From assembly GCA_022478985.1 (NCBI GenBank), contig JAKSZP010006628.1, positions 183,678-247,677 on the forward strand: DNA of 64,000 nt, given 5' to 3'. A model generated the notes under the pieces. That model saw nothing but the letters and a program-made list of their open reading frames with translations. It was not told where the DNA came from and ran no database searches. Position 1 is the stretch's first letter. Each line of letters starts with the position of its first letter. Both the position numbers and the translations under genes were made by a program. Below, piece after piece: positions 1 to 11,054 of the stretch. The stretch is from Massospora cicadina. Lineage: Eukaryota; Entomophthoromycota; Entomophthoromycetes; Entomophthorales; Entomophthoraceae.

Positions 1-377
1 AACCTGTGCAAGACCTCATGTTTGAGCAGACATTGCCTGGTTGCCACCGACCCCTCCGTGTCCTCGCCTATGCCACAGCCATCTGGACCATCCTTGACTC
101 CTTCCTTTGTGCTGCCTTTGACCAGCAGGTGTGGACCCTTCCACACATGATCACCCACTTTCAGGTACACTTTGAGATGGCCCTGAAGGTCTGCACTATG
201 TCGCCAACCCTCCCCCGCTCAGTTGTCACTGCAGCACGGCTCTGGCGCGCAAACCCCCTCCCTTTCTCGATGCCTCCTCCCTCCCTTCCCTCGCCTCAGG
301 CTCTTAGGAGCCCAGGCGTAATTCAATAAACATCGATGAATCCCCCCTTGGGTTGGGACCATCTAGTACTAAAAAAA
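1..377 (+). mobile_element. 3' end of an L1-like LINE (copy 1)
   Basis: This is the 3' terminus of a non-LTR retrotransposon whose body lies left of the window. It holds the last part of ORF2 and a short 3' UTR, and ends in a tail reading accatctagtact plus seven A's at 357-377. After the tail the sequence changes abruptly to - strand gypsy integrase, so the LINE is inserted in element C1. The same tail recurs at 1355-1376 and 7505-7525 as tiny insertions, which fixes the 3' end. The 5' target-site copy lies outside the window and cannot be checked. Confidence 0.75.
6..329 (+). pseudogene. LINE ORF2 C-terminal fragment
   Basis: About 107 codons matching the extreme C-terminus of the ORF2 in the complete LINE at 9516-14787. 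Both share a motif of the type AxAxWTIxxxxLxA followed by LPxxxxHFxxHF. The first Met is only an internal residue; the true start lies off the window. The stop at 327-329 is probably the natural ORF2 stop, about 30 bp before the tail region. No RT or endonuclease motifs remain in view. Confidence 0.6.
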
Positions 378-3356
378 GAGACTGAGAAGAGATCTTGTGC
401 TTTCATGGAGGTAGTTAGTATCTTTGCCACTCTGGAAGTAAATTTTTCCGTTGTCACTTAGAATCTAAGAGAGCCATGGTGAGTGATATTTAAAAGTGGA
501 GTAAAGTTGCGGTAGCTTTGGCTTTTTGAGCTTGAGAGCCAAAACTTCGACTTATACCGTAAAGTGATCAAATCCTATTAGTATGTAGCATTACCTACTG
601 GTAGTCTGGGGTAGGGGACCTAGCACATCTATACTTATCGTGTGAAAGGGTTGCTGAGGGGTAGTAAGTTGATATTGTTATTTGGTCTTAAGACTGGATA
701 CTTTTTTCAGGTCAAGCAGGCATCCAGGACTTCGATAATGGCTTCCATAATTCCTCTAATTAGTACCAATATCTAATTCATTCATAGGTCTTCCATAATC
801 TTCCATGACCATAGGGTGTAGTGGGTCTCCATTATAACAGGTACATGTTCTGAAAGTCAAATATAGGACAACTAACTAGCCCTACCTCTTATATAACTTC
901 CCGCTCTCAACTTTGGTGTTATAGGAGTGTCTGCTATCATCTTTTTAATGGGTTCATCCTCATCGTCTCAAGCATCAGGGGCATAAGGAGGTCATGCAAT
1001 CTCTCATCTTAACTATTATCTGAATGAAGAACATGTAACCAAGTTAACCAATTAACTTATATGGCAAGTTTCAGCCCAGTATTCAATCTCCAGATCATAA
1101 TGTTGTAACTTCAAGGCCAAAGAGCCAACCATCTTGTAGAATCTTTCATATTTTGTAGCCATTTCAAAAAGCATAGTTGGTAACTATAATGAAGGTAATT
1201 CCATACAAAAGGGGTGTTAGTATGTTACAGCGAGTAAGTTAGCAAGGAACTCCTTCTCTAAGACGCTGTTTTTGCATGCTGTTATCTAAAGCGTCTTACT
1301 AAAATATGACACTGAGAGATCCAAGCCGTATTAATCCAATTGAGTAAATATAGTTTTTTTTAGTACTAGATGGTCCTTGAGTTAATATAGTTTGAATTAT
1401 GTAATAAGAGGCATTGTAAATAAAAATGAAAGGTTTACCTTAGTCTGGGTGGTGTAGGATAGGGCGTTTTTTAGCAATTGCTTTACCAGATCAAAAGCGG
1501 CCTTTATGTTCAGCACCCAAAAGAAAACGTTTTACCAATAATCATATGAGAGGCACACTGATCTGGTTGAACTTGAGTATGTATTGATGGTAATATTTCA
1601 TCATAGAAAAAAGCAGCTGGATTTTATTTTTTTCTATTCAAGGCATTATTGATATTGTACAGCCTAGTTTTGTAAGGGTTGAATCCCTTTTGGTGAGATA
1701 GCATATCCAAGAAAATATAATTTTCTTTCAAAAAGTGGACTTGGATGAATTCAACGAGTTAGACTCATGAAGGCGTTGAAAAAAATTTTTTTAGACGAAT
1801 GAGATGTTTGTAGGACGTTTTAGTAAAAAGTGTGATATCTTTAGCATAGACAATAACACAACTTAGGTTTAGATCTTATAAGATTTGATCCATCCCTAAT
1901 TGAAAGAATGCGATGCATTGCACAACCCTTGAAGTAACAAACTGGCTGAAATAAGCCATAACTGAAAATGAAGCACATTTTTTCCTAATCTTGTAGGAAA
2001 AGTCGATTTGCCATTATCCGCTGGCCAAGACCATAGCGGAGATGACTTTGGAGCCAGAGAGTTGTGCAAGAGCATTATCAATGCATGGGAAGGGAAAAAT
2101 ATCTTTCTTATAGAGGTTGTTCAATTTTGGTAGTCCATTACTACCTGATGAGATCCATTTTTACTTTTTAAATAAGCAAGTAAGGAGACGCCCAAGTTCA
2201 TTAGGAAGGTACTAATAACCCTGCGTCTAATAGATATTTGAGCTCTGCCCTCATCTATTGCTCTTAAAGCTTTGACTTACCATAAAGTTATCATTAGGAC
2301 TGGAATCACCAACATCAAATTGGTGGCTTCACCCTTCATGTGCCCATAGCCGGTATCAAATTTAAAGAAAATATCACTGTATGCGTTTAATAAGGAGTGG
2401 ACTTCTTCAAGGTCGTCTAGGGTTAATTCATCTGAAAAGTGAAATTAGGCAGAGTACATAAAAATTTGGTGGTAGATATTCCATTTTTAATATAGACTTA
2501 CTACGGTAAACTTTTTCAATATCCTCAACGGAAATCACCAGACTTGTCCTATCTCTCAATGTTTTTAGAATGACATCTTTGTTGGTAAGCTTCTCCTATA
2601 AATATTGATAGGTCGTTGCTAGGCAGGATCTTTTATACAAAGCAATAATCAAGTTATAGAAGACAAACTCCATCAATTCTTTCATGTGAAATAAGCAGTT
2701 CCAGGGGAACTGTAAAGTAATTTTAGTGTCAATCACCCGTTGCTCAACAGTCTGAATTAATGATTTTACTCTGATTCATTATAAGGTTTGCCTTCAGATG
2801 CGTCCACCAAATAAGGCAACTTTTTTGTATTGCACCTAGACATTATATAGTGCAGCGATAAAGCTAGTGAATGGTACTCAACTATGCAAGAGTAGTCTTT
2901 TTTAGGTTCGTTTTGGTTAGAGCCAGATGAACCTCATAGTTGAGCAGGTATAAGAAACCATGTTTCATATTTTTGATACTGTCATACTCAAGCATAAAAT
3001 AGTTTCAATAAGCATATCGTAATTGTTGGTATCCAGGGCCATAACTGATGCTGACAGGATAAGGTTCCAAAATCTGAGGGGTAAAGAGGATTATGCCCTA
3101 ATAGTTCATGTACGGATGGGACCCAAAGTTCCACGCTTTAGAAAGTGATCCATGTCAGGCACCAACTTAATCTTAATAAGTTTCTATGAGATTGCATTGA
3201 TTGGGTAACTAGTTTCAAGTGTGTCCATAACCTGTACCTTATTGATGACAACTTGCATCTGGGCAACAGCTCCACCAAAGTCAGGGGAAGAGCTAGAGCC
3301 TCCCCTAAGATGGAAAGAGAAGGCAAAATTTTTTGTCTCAGGATAATTATCCTCAA
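378..3356 (-). pseudogene. C1 pol remnant (protease, RT, RNase H, integrase)
   Basis: A polyprotein remnant broken by many stops and frameshifts. The RT start is clear near 1900-2080, where reverse translation gives a DNALAQLSGSK-like stretch and then a broken copy of the ASGYWQ motif (TAC changed to a stop). The protease matches C3 and C2 at 2950-3350, including IKLVPDM where C3 has IKLAPDL, but its catalytic DTG has become ETS-like. RNase H (LQNMKD equivalent near 1130-1150) and the integrase core follow. The RNase H part also carries the 1355-1376 micro-insertion. Certainly non-functional. Confidence 0.7.
1340..1391 (-). mobile_element. 22-bp LINE tail micro-insertion with 15-bp duplication
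   Basis: The insert at 1355-1376, read on the - strand, is identical over 22 bp to the tail of LINE copy 1 at 356-377. It is flanked by ttgagtaaatatagt (1340-1354) and ttgagttaatatagt (1377-1391), one mismatch in 15. Duplications of this length are typical of LINE target-primed reverse transcription, so this reads as an extremely 5'-truncated LINE insertion. It lies in the RNase H region of gypsy C1, so it post-dates C1. Confidence 0.75.
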
Positions 3357-3479
3357 TGGAATTTTAGAGTATGAAGATGCTAGATAGGTTGGATCAGCAA
3401 AACAATGAACTGGTTAGCATCATTAGCAGTATCACTAACCTCATGGGCACCCAGAACTTGGATAAGAGAGGTTTCATTT

Positions 3480-4640
3480 TAGTATCATGGCCTTTTTTAA
3501 TCCTTCAGGGTTTAGCTGGTCTGGTTACCCTAATTTAACTGGGGCTCTGTGTACGTATTATCCAACTTCTTCATAACCCCTTCAGATTCATCATGTGAGA
3601 ATGTCTATGCAAGTCAGAGGAGTGATAGGAGTGAAGTTAGAGCCAGGCACACCAGATTTGTCAGTTTTCTTCATATGACACACCTCGGCAACATGCCATT
3701 CTTTGTTGCGGTGGATTCCCTCAGGGCGCACAAATACCGTTTTAGCCATATGAGAAGGCATTGCAGCCTCCACGAGTTTTGCTTGAGCACTATTTTGGCT
3801 GGCTTAGGGATATCAGACTCGCGAGGTGGAGGGATATCTGCTTTAAGTTGAACCAAGGGAGCAGTTCAAGGTGTGAATAGGCACAGGAGGGTCCATGGGG
3901 GTCATCGTGGACTCCTTACAATGGCCTACAGTTGGGAGATCCTCAATGTATAAGACTTGGGGTTTCACCGTAATTCCTTGAGTAGTCTAAAACTTTTTGG
4001 AAATTTGAAACATCTAATAATGCCTCCTTTATATTGCAATCATTCTGTAAATAAAAATCATGGGGATATATGCCTTGCTAAGGAAGGATGAGAAGCCAAT
4101 CTAGTTAGAATGGCAGCAAAGGCGTCCTCAAGAGTTTGCATTTTGGAAGTTAACAATTAGTTAGTGCTATTTAAGACTGATCAGAGAAAGCAGTAACCAG
4201 TACTCCTTCATACATGCTAAGACGCATAAAGGACTGTTTACCCTGCTTTAACACTAATTGAGCCAGAATCATATATAAGCGCTTCCTTAACCTCTTCCCA
4301 GGTATTGAGGGTGTCCATATAATATTCATTACCACTTGGGCTATGTGACTCAAAAAAGGGATGATGTGTTTGGTTTTCTGATGGTTGGTCATGCCTTCCA
4401 TGGAAGATTCATAGACAAATACAAACGAAGAAATGCTATACTAACCTAGGATAATCTTGTTCTAAAGGTGAGCTTAAAGGGATGGCAAGTGTGACCCCAT
4501 GTGGCTTTGAAGAGGGGCGCTGCTTAATCATTTTAAGGAGTGACAGAGCGCTGGGTAGTTGCTATCCAGAGCAACAATACTTGGTTCGTTTTTAGTGAAA
4601 AGTGTAGAAAGATTATTTACCCTAAACGTCACCATTTTAG
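3480..4640 (-). pseudogene. C1 gag remnant
   Basis: Collinear with C2 gag (33000-34430) and C3 gag (39740-41084). A short open piece at 4171-4401 ends in an arrangement matching the C3 Gag segment around TWAEVKQAL and GSLRSLKRQKQAFM. No CCHC zinc knuckle was seen, as in C3. Stops and indels break it throughout. Gag would form the particle shell. Confidence 0.55.
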
Positions 4641-4685
4641 TTAGAAAATTGTGGTATTCAGGAAGCCCCAGTATTTAGAACCACT

Positions 4686-5456
4686 TGTTGGAACCTTGGC
4701 ACTTTTAGGTGCTCAAAGGCGCTTTTGTACAGGATAGCAACAATAAAGCAGCCGCAGTAGAATTAAAACTCTTAACAGCTGTTTTTAAATTTATATTGGT
4801 AAAATAGACCAGGAATATATTTAGTTCTATATTAATTTTATTAATATAAATACTGGGAATAAGAAAGTGAACCCCAATTAAATTAACGACACTTAATATA
4901 TTCAATACTCCCAGGTTAATAGTATGGTTTATGGGGATTCATATAAGGCAGAGTGTAGCTCAATTTCGCTAAAGCATGATCTAGCTAATCAGTGCTCTCA
5001 AAAATATTTTCACATCAATAGGGCTTAATTTTAGATGTTAAATCAATGACAGAATGACATATAAATGGGGTACCATCTTAATATATTCTCCCAATCAATC
5101 ATCTTAGAAATACTTTCAGTTTAACCAATTACCAGAGTTCTTAGTTAGAAGATAGATGTTAAAATATTTTTACCTCAGGAACCCCCTTCAGGTCTGAAAA
5201 GAGGTCTTTTTTCTCTTATGTGGTAGCCATAAATTTAAGTTAATAATTTTGTGACTTAAAAGTCAATTAGCCCATTCCGCTGAGGGTTCAGCATAAACGT
5301 ACTAACAACATCAAGGCTATTTGGCTGAGAAATAGAAATTATTTATTACTTTAACTAAGATTATTTTAGTAAGAGTTGGGATGAGATATTTATAATAATT
5401 TTGTAATAAACACCATAAAATTAATACCAACTAGTCATTCATCTAGATGTCTGAAA
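4686..5456 (-). repeat. 5' LTR of gypsy C1
   Basis: A 771-bp LTR, alignable along its length with the two C2 LTRs (28594-29364, 34472-35240). On the + strand it starts tgttgg and ends tgtctgaaa, a decayed TG...CA pair. The block at 4666-4685, read on the - strand as AGTGGTTCTAAATACTGGGG, directly follows the LTR and matches the primer-binding block of five other elements. The partner 3' LTR is off the window, so no duplication can be tested. Confidence 0.75.
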
Positions 5457-6046
5457 GTATATAAATTTTTCCAAATTGAGTAATAGGATATCTAAAATGT
5501 GACGTAAACCCCTCCAATCATATGCAATGACATGTAATTAATTATTAGATGCTAATAAAACCTAATGCCTTAGATGAAATGCCAGTAAACTAATCGTGTG
5601 AACCCTTATAAATAACCTGGGCATACTTTGCCCTTACCAAACGTTAGTTTAGGGCATATTTTAGATTAATAAGGTTGACAATTTGATTCCTACTTATCAT
5701 GGTTCGCTCCTCCTTGTACTTGTAATCAGTTCACAAAATTATGTCATGTGACATGACATTGTCCTCCGGCTTTTGAGGCACCACCCCTCTTCCAGAGGCA
5801 TCATCCAGGGAAATGTTTATGTGAGAAATATCGAGTTTCATGGTGACCACTTTAGGGGTAGTTTTAGAGCCTGAAGAATTGAGAAGCGCTTGTAAGTTTA
5901 TCAATGAGATCCTGCGCATGTGCGCAGCTGTGAACTGACATCAGCAGTTCTCTGTTGCGTCATAATCTTTACATGATACCAGGTACTTGATCCTTCTTCT
6001 TACAAAATGGAAGAACGTAATTTTCTACACTTTCCAATCAGATGCC
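5457..6046. other. Unassigned spacer between C1 and A
   Basis: About 590 bp between the outer edges of the C1 and A LTRs. The only open frame is a 62-codon - strand stretch at 5731-5919 that I do not recognise. It contains a palindromic-looking atgtcatgtgacatgacat at 5742-5760. I see no gene, LTR or RNA. It may be the host or older repeat DNA into which both elements inserted. Confidence 0.4.
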
Positions 6047-6820
6047 TGTAATATTTTGGGTGGTTTACTTCACAGGCTGGTTGTAAGAAGCAAGGACACT
6101 AGCTGTATGGTGACAACCAGTAGGTTGTCTTAGCTTTAACTGGCTTCAAATCCACTCTGGTAAATTGTAACTTGAGATAAACAACTAGGGACATATATCC
6201 CCTTCAATCTTCAATTAAGAACTAAATATCAATAATAAATATCATTGAATTCTGTTATATTAGAAAATAATAAAAGCTTTTATAGGAAAGTGGTGGACAA
6301 CTTTTCAGATGACTCTCTGAAAATCAACTGATTGTCTATTCAAAACTTGTGACCCTTTAGGATTAACTTCTCTATAATGTCAGATTCCTTTGTCTTATTA
6401 ATCCTCAGTAGTTTGGCCTTTTAAAAATCAGCAGCCATCCCTTCATATCAGGAACTTTACATAAATGTTATAGAGGCTAAGTTACCTGATTATTACTAAG
6501 AACTACCGCCAAAACAAGCGCTAAAACGCTTCACTAGCTGCGTAAAAATGACCTTAATCGTTCAGCGACTCTGCTTGAGAATCAGCCATGACAATCTGAC
6601 TATTGTATATTAAGCCCTCGTTAGAAATACTCATTTATCATTGTTGGAGATAATCCCCAACAATACATTAATCAAAGCCAATCATTAGATTTTACCTTTT
6701 GGTTATATAAGACTGATAATTTAGTTGGCAACCATTGCCAAACAATATATCGTCAATAAACAATATAAAAAATACTTAATCTTCAAGCAAGATGGATAAT
6801 GTGGTCAATCAAAAAACACA
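6047..6820 (-). repeat. 3' LTR of gypsy A
   Basis: Starts tgtaat and ends aaacaca on the + strand; aligns with 24229-25003, for example over the shared stretch tatggtgacaaccagtagg. The next bases, tccccctgc at 6821, are a polypurine tract (gcaggggga) on the - strand, which makes this the 3' copy and confirms the strand of the element. Confidence 0.8.
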
Positions 6821-6833
6821 TCCCCCTGCTTGA

Positions 6834-9515
6834 TTATATTACCCAGAGAGACAGTTTTTCAGAGGCATGTGTTTCTTCTTAAGACTTAACTAACAAGTCT
6901 ATTCAGAGATTATTCCTTTGGACTAAAAACTCATTAGTTCATCAGTCTCCTTCTCGCTGCTGCCTCTGTTAGAACGTAGTACATGGCCTCTTGTGATACT
7001 AGGTCAAGTTTGGGTATTATCTAGTCTTAAACATAAAACCTGTACTCCTCTAGGTTGGACACTCTGTTTTCTCTAGAGAGGATCTTCTTCATTCCTAGGG
7101 ACTTTTCATAATGGATTCAGTTTTACCCGTCATGATCCTCCTGACTCATTTCTTAGGTACTACTAACGGAAGATCTAGTTTCAGCCTGTCCTGATCCTAA
7201 TGACATACTCTAGTGCCTTGGGACTACTTACAACGGACCCAGTTGCAATCCAAGCTAGCCCTGCCAACTGATAGTAGGGAACACAGCAGATGAATTTGAG
7301 CACAGTGAAACTAAATTAGTTTTAATATTGCTTTCTTATTTTTCTTTTTCAGTATCTTTTATAGCTATTTTTTTATCCAATATACTTTTTTGTATATTTT
7401 TAAAACTAATCTTATTAGAATTTATGACTTAGTTAACTATATGATCATCAATTATATTTTAATCATATAGGCATCTTCTGCCAAATTCAAAATTGCTTCA
7501 AAGGTACCATCTAGTACTAAAAAAATTGCTTCAAAGGAACCAGTCCAAAAGCATTTATCCTATTTCATTGGCTGATACATATGTATCACAGTAGGATACT
7601 TTATCCCCAATTTCAAATCCTTTTACAGTCAGTTGTTTCTTATCAGCATACTTTTTTGGCTGAATTATTTTCCTAAATGAGACAAAGGACGCTTGGGATT
7701 GTGAATCAATCATAATATTAGCTGATTAATTTATATATTGTTCAGGACTCATCTGTAAAGTTAACTGAAAAACCAAGTATATAATTTTTGATAAAGAGGC
7801 TTTACTTTCATAGAGCATTTTTTAAGGTTGTTTTCCAATTTGAATATTGATAATTGATATTATAGGCAAATGTCACCAAATTAAGTATAAAGACAAAGCA
7901 TGCCTTTTTCCTGCAAAGAGCTTCCAAAGCATAGCAGCTAAGGTAGCATTCACTCTCGATCTGTCCATTTGTCTCTGGCCAATATAGACAAATATGACGC
8001 TCATTTGATCCCATCAGTTTGTATAATTATTTATGACAAAGGAAGTAAAGTTTTTTTTCATTATCATTCAGGTTCACTTGAGGGCCGCCATGCCGATATA
8101 TCACTTGTTCCAAAATAAATTTTGTGGTATTCATCACATTGACCTAAACAACAGCTTTGGTTTCATTCCATCTTGTCAGGTGATCAGTTGCGAAAATAGT
8201 ATATTGCATTCCTACAATGCTTGTACTTAGAGGTCTCATGACATTAAATGATACTGTATGCCAGGAGAACCCTGGTTACAAAAACTAATATCCAGCACAT
8301 TTTTGTGTGGCTTGTGGAGCTGACACTCCACAAAATAGGAAAGGAATAGCGCTATATTGTAGCTTAACGATTCCCATAGTAATATTGGTAAATGTGCTCT
8401 AACGTTTTCTTGAGGCCACCATATCTGATGACTTTGTGAGCAGCATTAATTATTTCCATTTCTTTAGATGGATTTGGGAACAGAAGCCTTTTATCATCCA
8501 TTATTTTTAATAACTTCCCATTTTTTTGTTCTGTTCCCCCATGGCTTTACATAGCGCCCTTTGAAATTCTGGCAACTCATCTTCCAATTCCTCTTTCACC
8601 ATTTTCTCAAATAGGTTATTAGCAAAACCTTATATGGCATGAATTGCCAGCAATATGGATAATCCATCAGCATTTTGTATTTATTTCCAACATGATGTTC
8701 AAATTCATAGTTATAGGCCTGCAATATTAAGACCCGTCGTGTTAGTCTCCCCTCAGGTTCTCTTAAGTTACTCAACCAACAGAAGATTCATGATCTGTTA
8801 CAACCTTGAAACGTGTCCCATGAATATAAACACAAATTTCTTGTAAGTGTAGATGACTGCTAGACTTTTACATCTAATTACTTTATAGTTCCTTTTTTGT
8901 CCTTCTTTAAGGTATAGCTACATATTACACAGGCTGCTCTTCACCTTGTTCGTCCACTTAACTAAGTATGGCACCTATCGCTATAAATGATGCATCTGAT
9001 TGTATATTAAAGAGTCAAATAAACTTCGGATATTTTAGTATTGGGATTGTCATCAGTATTTCCAAAATTTGTCAAATGCCCATTGCGCTCATCTCATTCC
9101 AATCAAACCCTTTTTTCAGATCCTTAAGCATATGGAATAATGGATCCACTGTTTTTGCAAAGTCCTTAATAAATCGGTGATAATATCTGACCATTCCCAT
9201 AAAGGCTTGGATATCTTGACCAATTTTGATAACAACATCCACTCAATAGCAACAATCTTTTGTTTTTGAGGTTCTAATCCATCTGCATTTATAATGAAGC
9301 CCAAATTATCTAACTTCCCCTTAAAGATGTGACATTTCAATGGTTTGATTTTGTGATTAGTGGCGGCTAGTTTCTTAAATACTTCCTCTAAGTATTTCAA
9401 GTGCTCTGTGAATGTTTGACTAAATGCACTTATATCTCTAGATATATTATAATGCAGGACAATTTGAGATTGCATAAGATAGTATCCATATCTCATTGAA
9501 AGTTGTGGGGCATCA
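6834..9515 (-). pseudogene. Gypsy A pol, downstream part (end of RT, RNase H, integrase)
   Basis: The stretch 9116-9515 continues the RT after the LINE insertion: past the DAPQL target duplication comes a degraded copy of the YLDD region, then FTEHLKYLEEVF and KPLKCHIFKGKLDNLGFII, which fit the RT thumb and connection of gypsy elements and of G. RNase H lies at about 8600-9110. The integrase core lies at about 7800-8400, with a recognisable ETNGQIES (the catalytic Glu region, ETNGLVER in G) near 7960-7990. About 970 bp from 6834 to 7800 hold no feature I recognise apart from the 7489-7537 insertion. Stops and frameshifts make it inactive. Confidence 0.65.
7489..7537 (+). mobile_element. LINE tail micro-insertion with perfect 16-bp duplication
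   Basis: The 16-mer aaaattgcttcaaagg occurs at 7489-7504 and again at 7522-7537. Between them are 17 bp, taccatctagtactaaa. With the shared A's this reproduces the last 20 bp of LINE copy 1 (358-377), tail A's included. The orientation is opposite to the copy at 1355-1376. It is a minimal LINE 3' end dropped into the integrase-to-LTR region of gypsy A. Confidence 0.75.
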
Positions 9516-9753
9516 CTTTTCTTTCTCGTTGCAAACACTTTTGCAACCCATTCAATTCAAGACTAAATCCAGTTTGATAATCTCATAGAGGGGATTAGTC
9601 TGCGCCCATGTCTGGGAGCAGTTGGGCAAGTAAAGCAAGAGGAGCAGGCGGAAGGCCCGCGGCCTCTAACGTTCAAAAACGCCCCCGAGAATCCGGCAGA
9701 ATAGAAAAAAATTTAAAAAAACTGGCGGTCACAATTTCCCCGGAGATACTCGC

Positions 9754-10966
9754 GTGGCAAGCATGATGCAACCAGTACATCAATACGCCACATTCCCAGC
9801 CACTTTCATCGGTGGAATTTGGAGTCCATGTGTATCTGGACATCCAAAAATGGCCCTATGGGAAAGATTTTGTGAAGATGTACACAAAATTTTCCTGACT
9901 GTGGTATACATTGCACCTCACTCCATGTCACGCGGTTGGCTGGACCTAGGTTTTGAAAGCAAAATAGCAGCAGACGAGGCTGCAGCGGTGCGCGTAGTGG
10001 TTGACCTCCCCAAAGGGCAATGGGTTGTCAAAACTAAACGCACCAGATGGACAAAATCAAACCAAATTTTCCTCACGTTTGACTTTTTGCCTACTACGGT
10101 AAAACGTGACATTTTGGAGCAACACCTGAAAGATGATCTCGCCATATATGGCAAAATACAATCTTTTGAAATGCAACGTTTCACGCTGATGCCACACCTG
10201 TGCACTGGCAAAGCCATCGCAGTTCTGACCCCATCTGAGGAGATCGTGAAGGACCTAACCCAGATCCTGCACTCCACTTTTATTGATATTGCAGGGCATA
10301 CCACCAACCCATTCCAGGTAACTGTGGACAGCGCGCCCCTTCATTTGCACCCACTGTGACGCATTCAGCCATAAGGCGCATGCATGCCCCATCAAGGAGG
10401 GAGTCACATTCCAAGAGCACACCTCGGCGGCCATGGCCAGTGGAGAGGCGCACTATGAACCAACCGCAAGCACCAAAGAGGCCTTCCCGTGGGGAGCACA
10501 AGGCTGCTACCTATTGGTAAAGCCCATCTCCCCGCAGGAGTGGAAGAAGGCCAAGCAGGCCCATAGGACTGCGGCCAAGGAAGCGGCCAAGGTCACCACC
10601 ACCATCCCACACTCACAACGCCAGGAGGACATGGAGACCTTCGCGGCGGAAGCAACTCAGGAATCCATCACCCAATCAGATTGGGAGGCCCAAGCCAAAC
10701 GGGCCACTCAATCTGAGGATCCAATGGGAGATTCAATCTCACCCAATCGCTGCACCCAAGCCCCAGTTGAAACTGACTTGGGACCTATCCCAACTAAAAA
10801 AAAATTTTTTTTGCCCCACTCGACGGTGCACCAAACTTATCCGCACCGCAAAAAATTCGTCCGACGTCAGGAAAACAAAAAGCGAAGGCCAAAGCCAACA
10901 CAACTCTTTCCGCAAAAATTAACAAAAACCCTGATAGCGTTGCTGCTAATACCCGCGCTGCTGTGA
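9754..10966 (+). pseudogene. LINE ORF1 (nucleic-acid-binding protein)
   Basis: A Gag-like RNA-binding protein of about 400 codons, broken by one frameshift near 10320-10345. The first segment (from Met at 9754) has a basic stretch KTKRTRWTKSNQ and a possible RRM-like fold (inference). After the shift comes a zinc knuckle CTHCDAFSHKAHAC at 10346-10387 with C-x2-C-x4-H-x4-C spacing. The C-terminal part is rich in Ala, Lys and Gln and has a basic RRQENKKRRPK stretch. In the family this protein coats element RNA. The shift probably makes this copy non-functional. Confidence 0.7.
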
Positions 10967-11054
10967 AAGCCCGTGGGGACCTGGAAGAGGCTGGTGGGCC
11001 AGGGGGCCCACCCCCTTGCACCTAAGGTGCGAAGGGGAAACCTTCACTCTAGGG

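Larger units (their letters stand above)
378..5456 (-). mobile_element. Ty3/gypsy element C1 (right-hand part)
   Basis: A decayed gypsy-type LTR retrotransposon read right to left: 5' LTR 4686-5456, primer-binding block 4666-4685, gag about 3480-4640, protease about 2950-3350, RT about 1700-2450, RNase H about 1090-1690 and integrase from about 1090 to 378. The LINE copy then interrupts it, and its remainder and 3' LTR lie left of the window. Internal sequence is collinear with C2 (28594-35240) and, in protein, with C3 (39089-45448). Its 771-bp LTR has the same length and layout as those of C2, so C1 and C2 form one family. Confidence 0.8.

Noticed and set aside
3549..3851. 100-codon + strand frame with an ATG
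   Set aside because: Antisense shadow of the C1 gag remnant; the corresponding region of C2 and C3 is read on the opposite strand and the + frame is not conserved.
6042..6046. atgcc or tgcc as a target duplication for gypsy A (partner near 25007)
   Set aside because: Only four bases match and the right LTR edge is uncertain by several bases; not counted as evidence.
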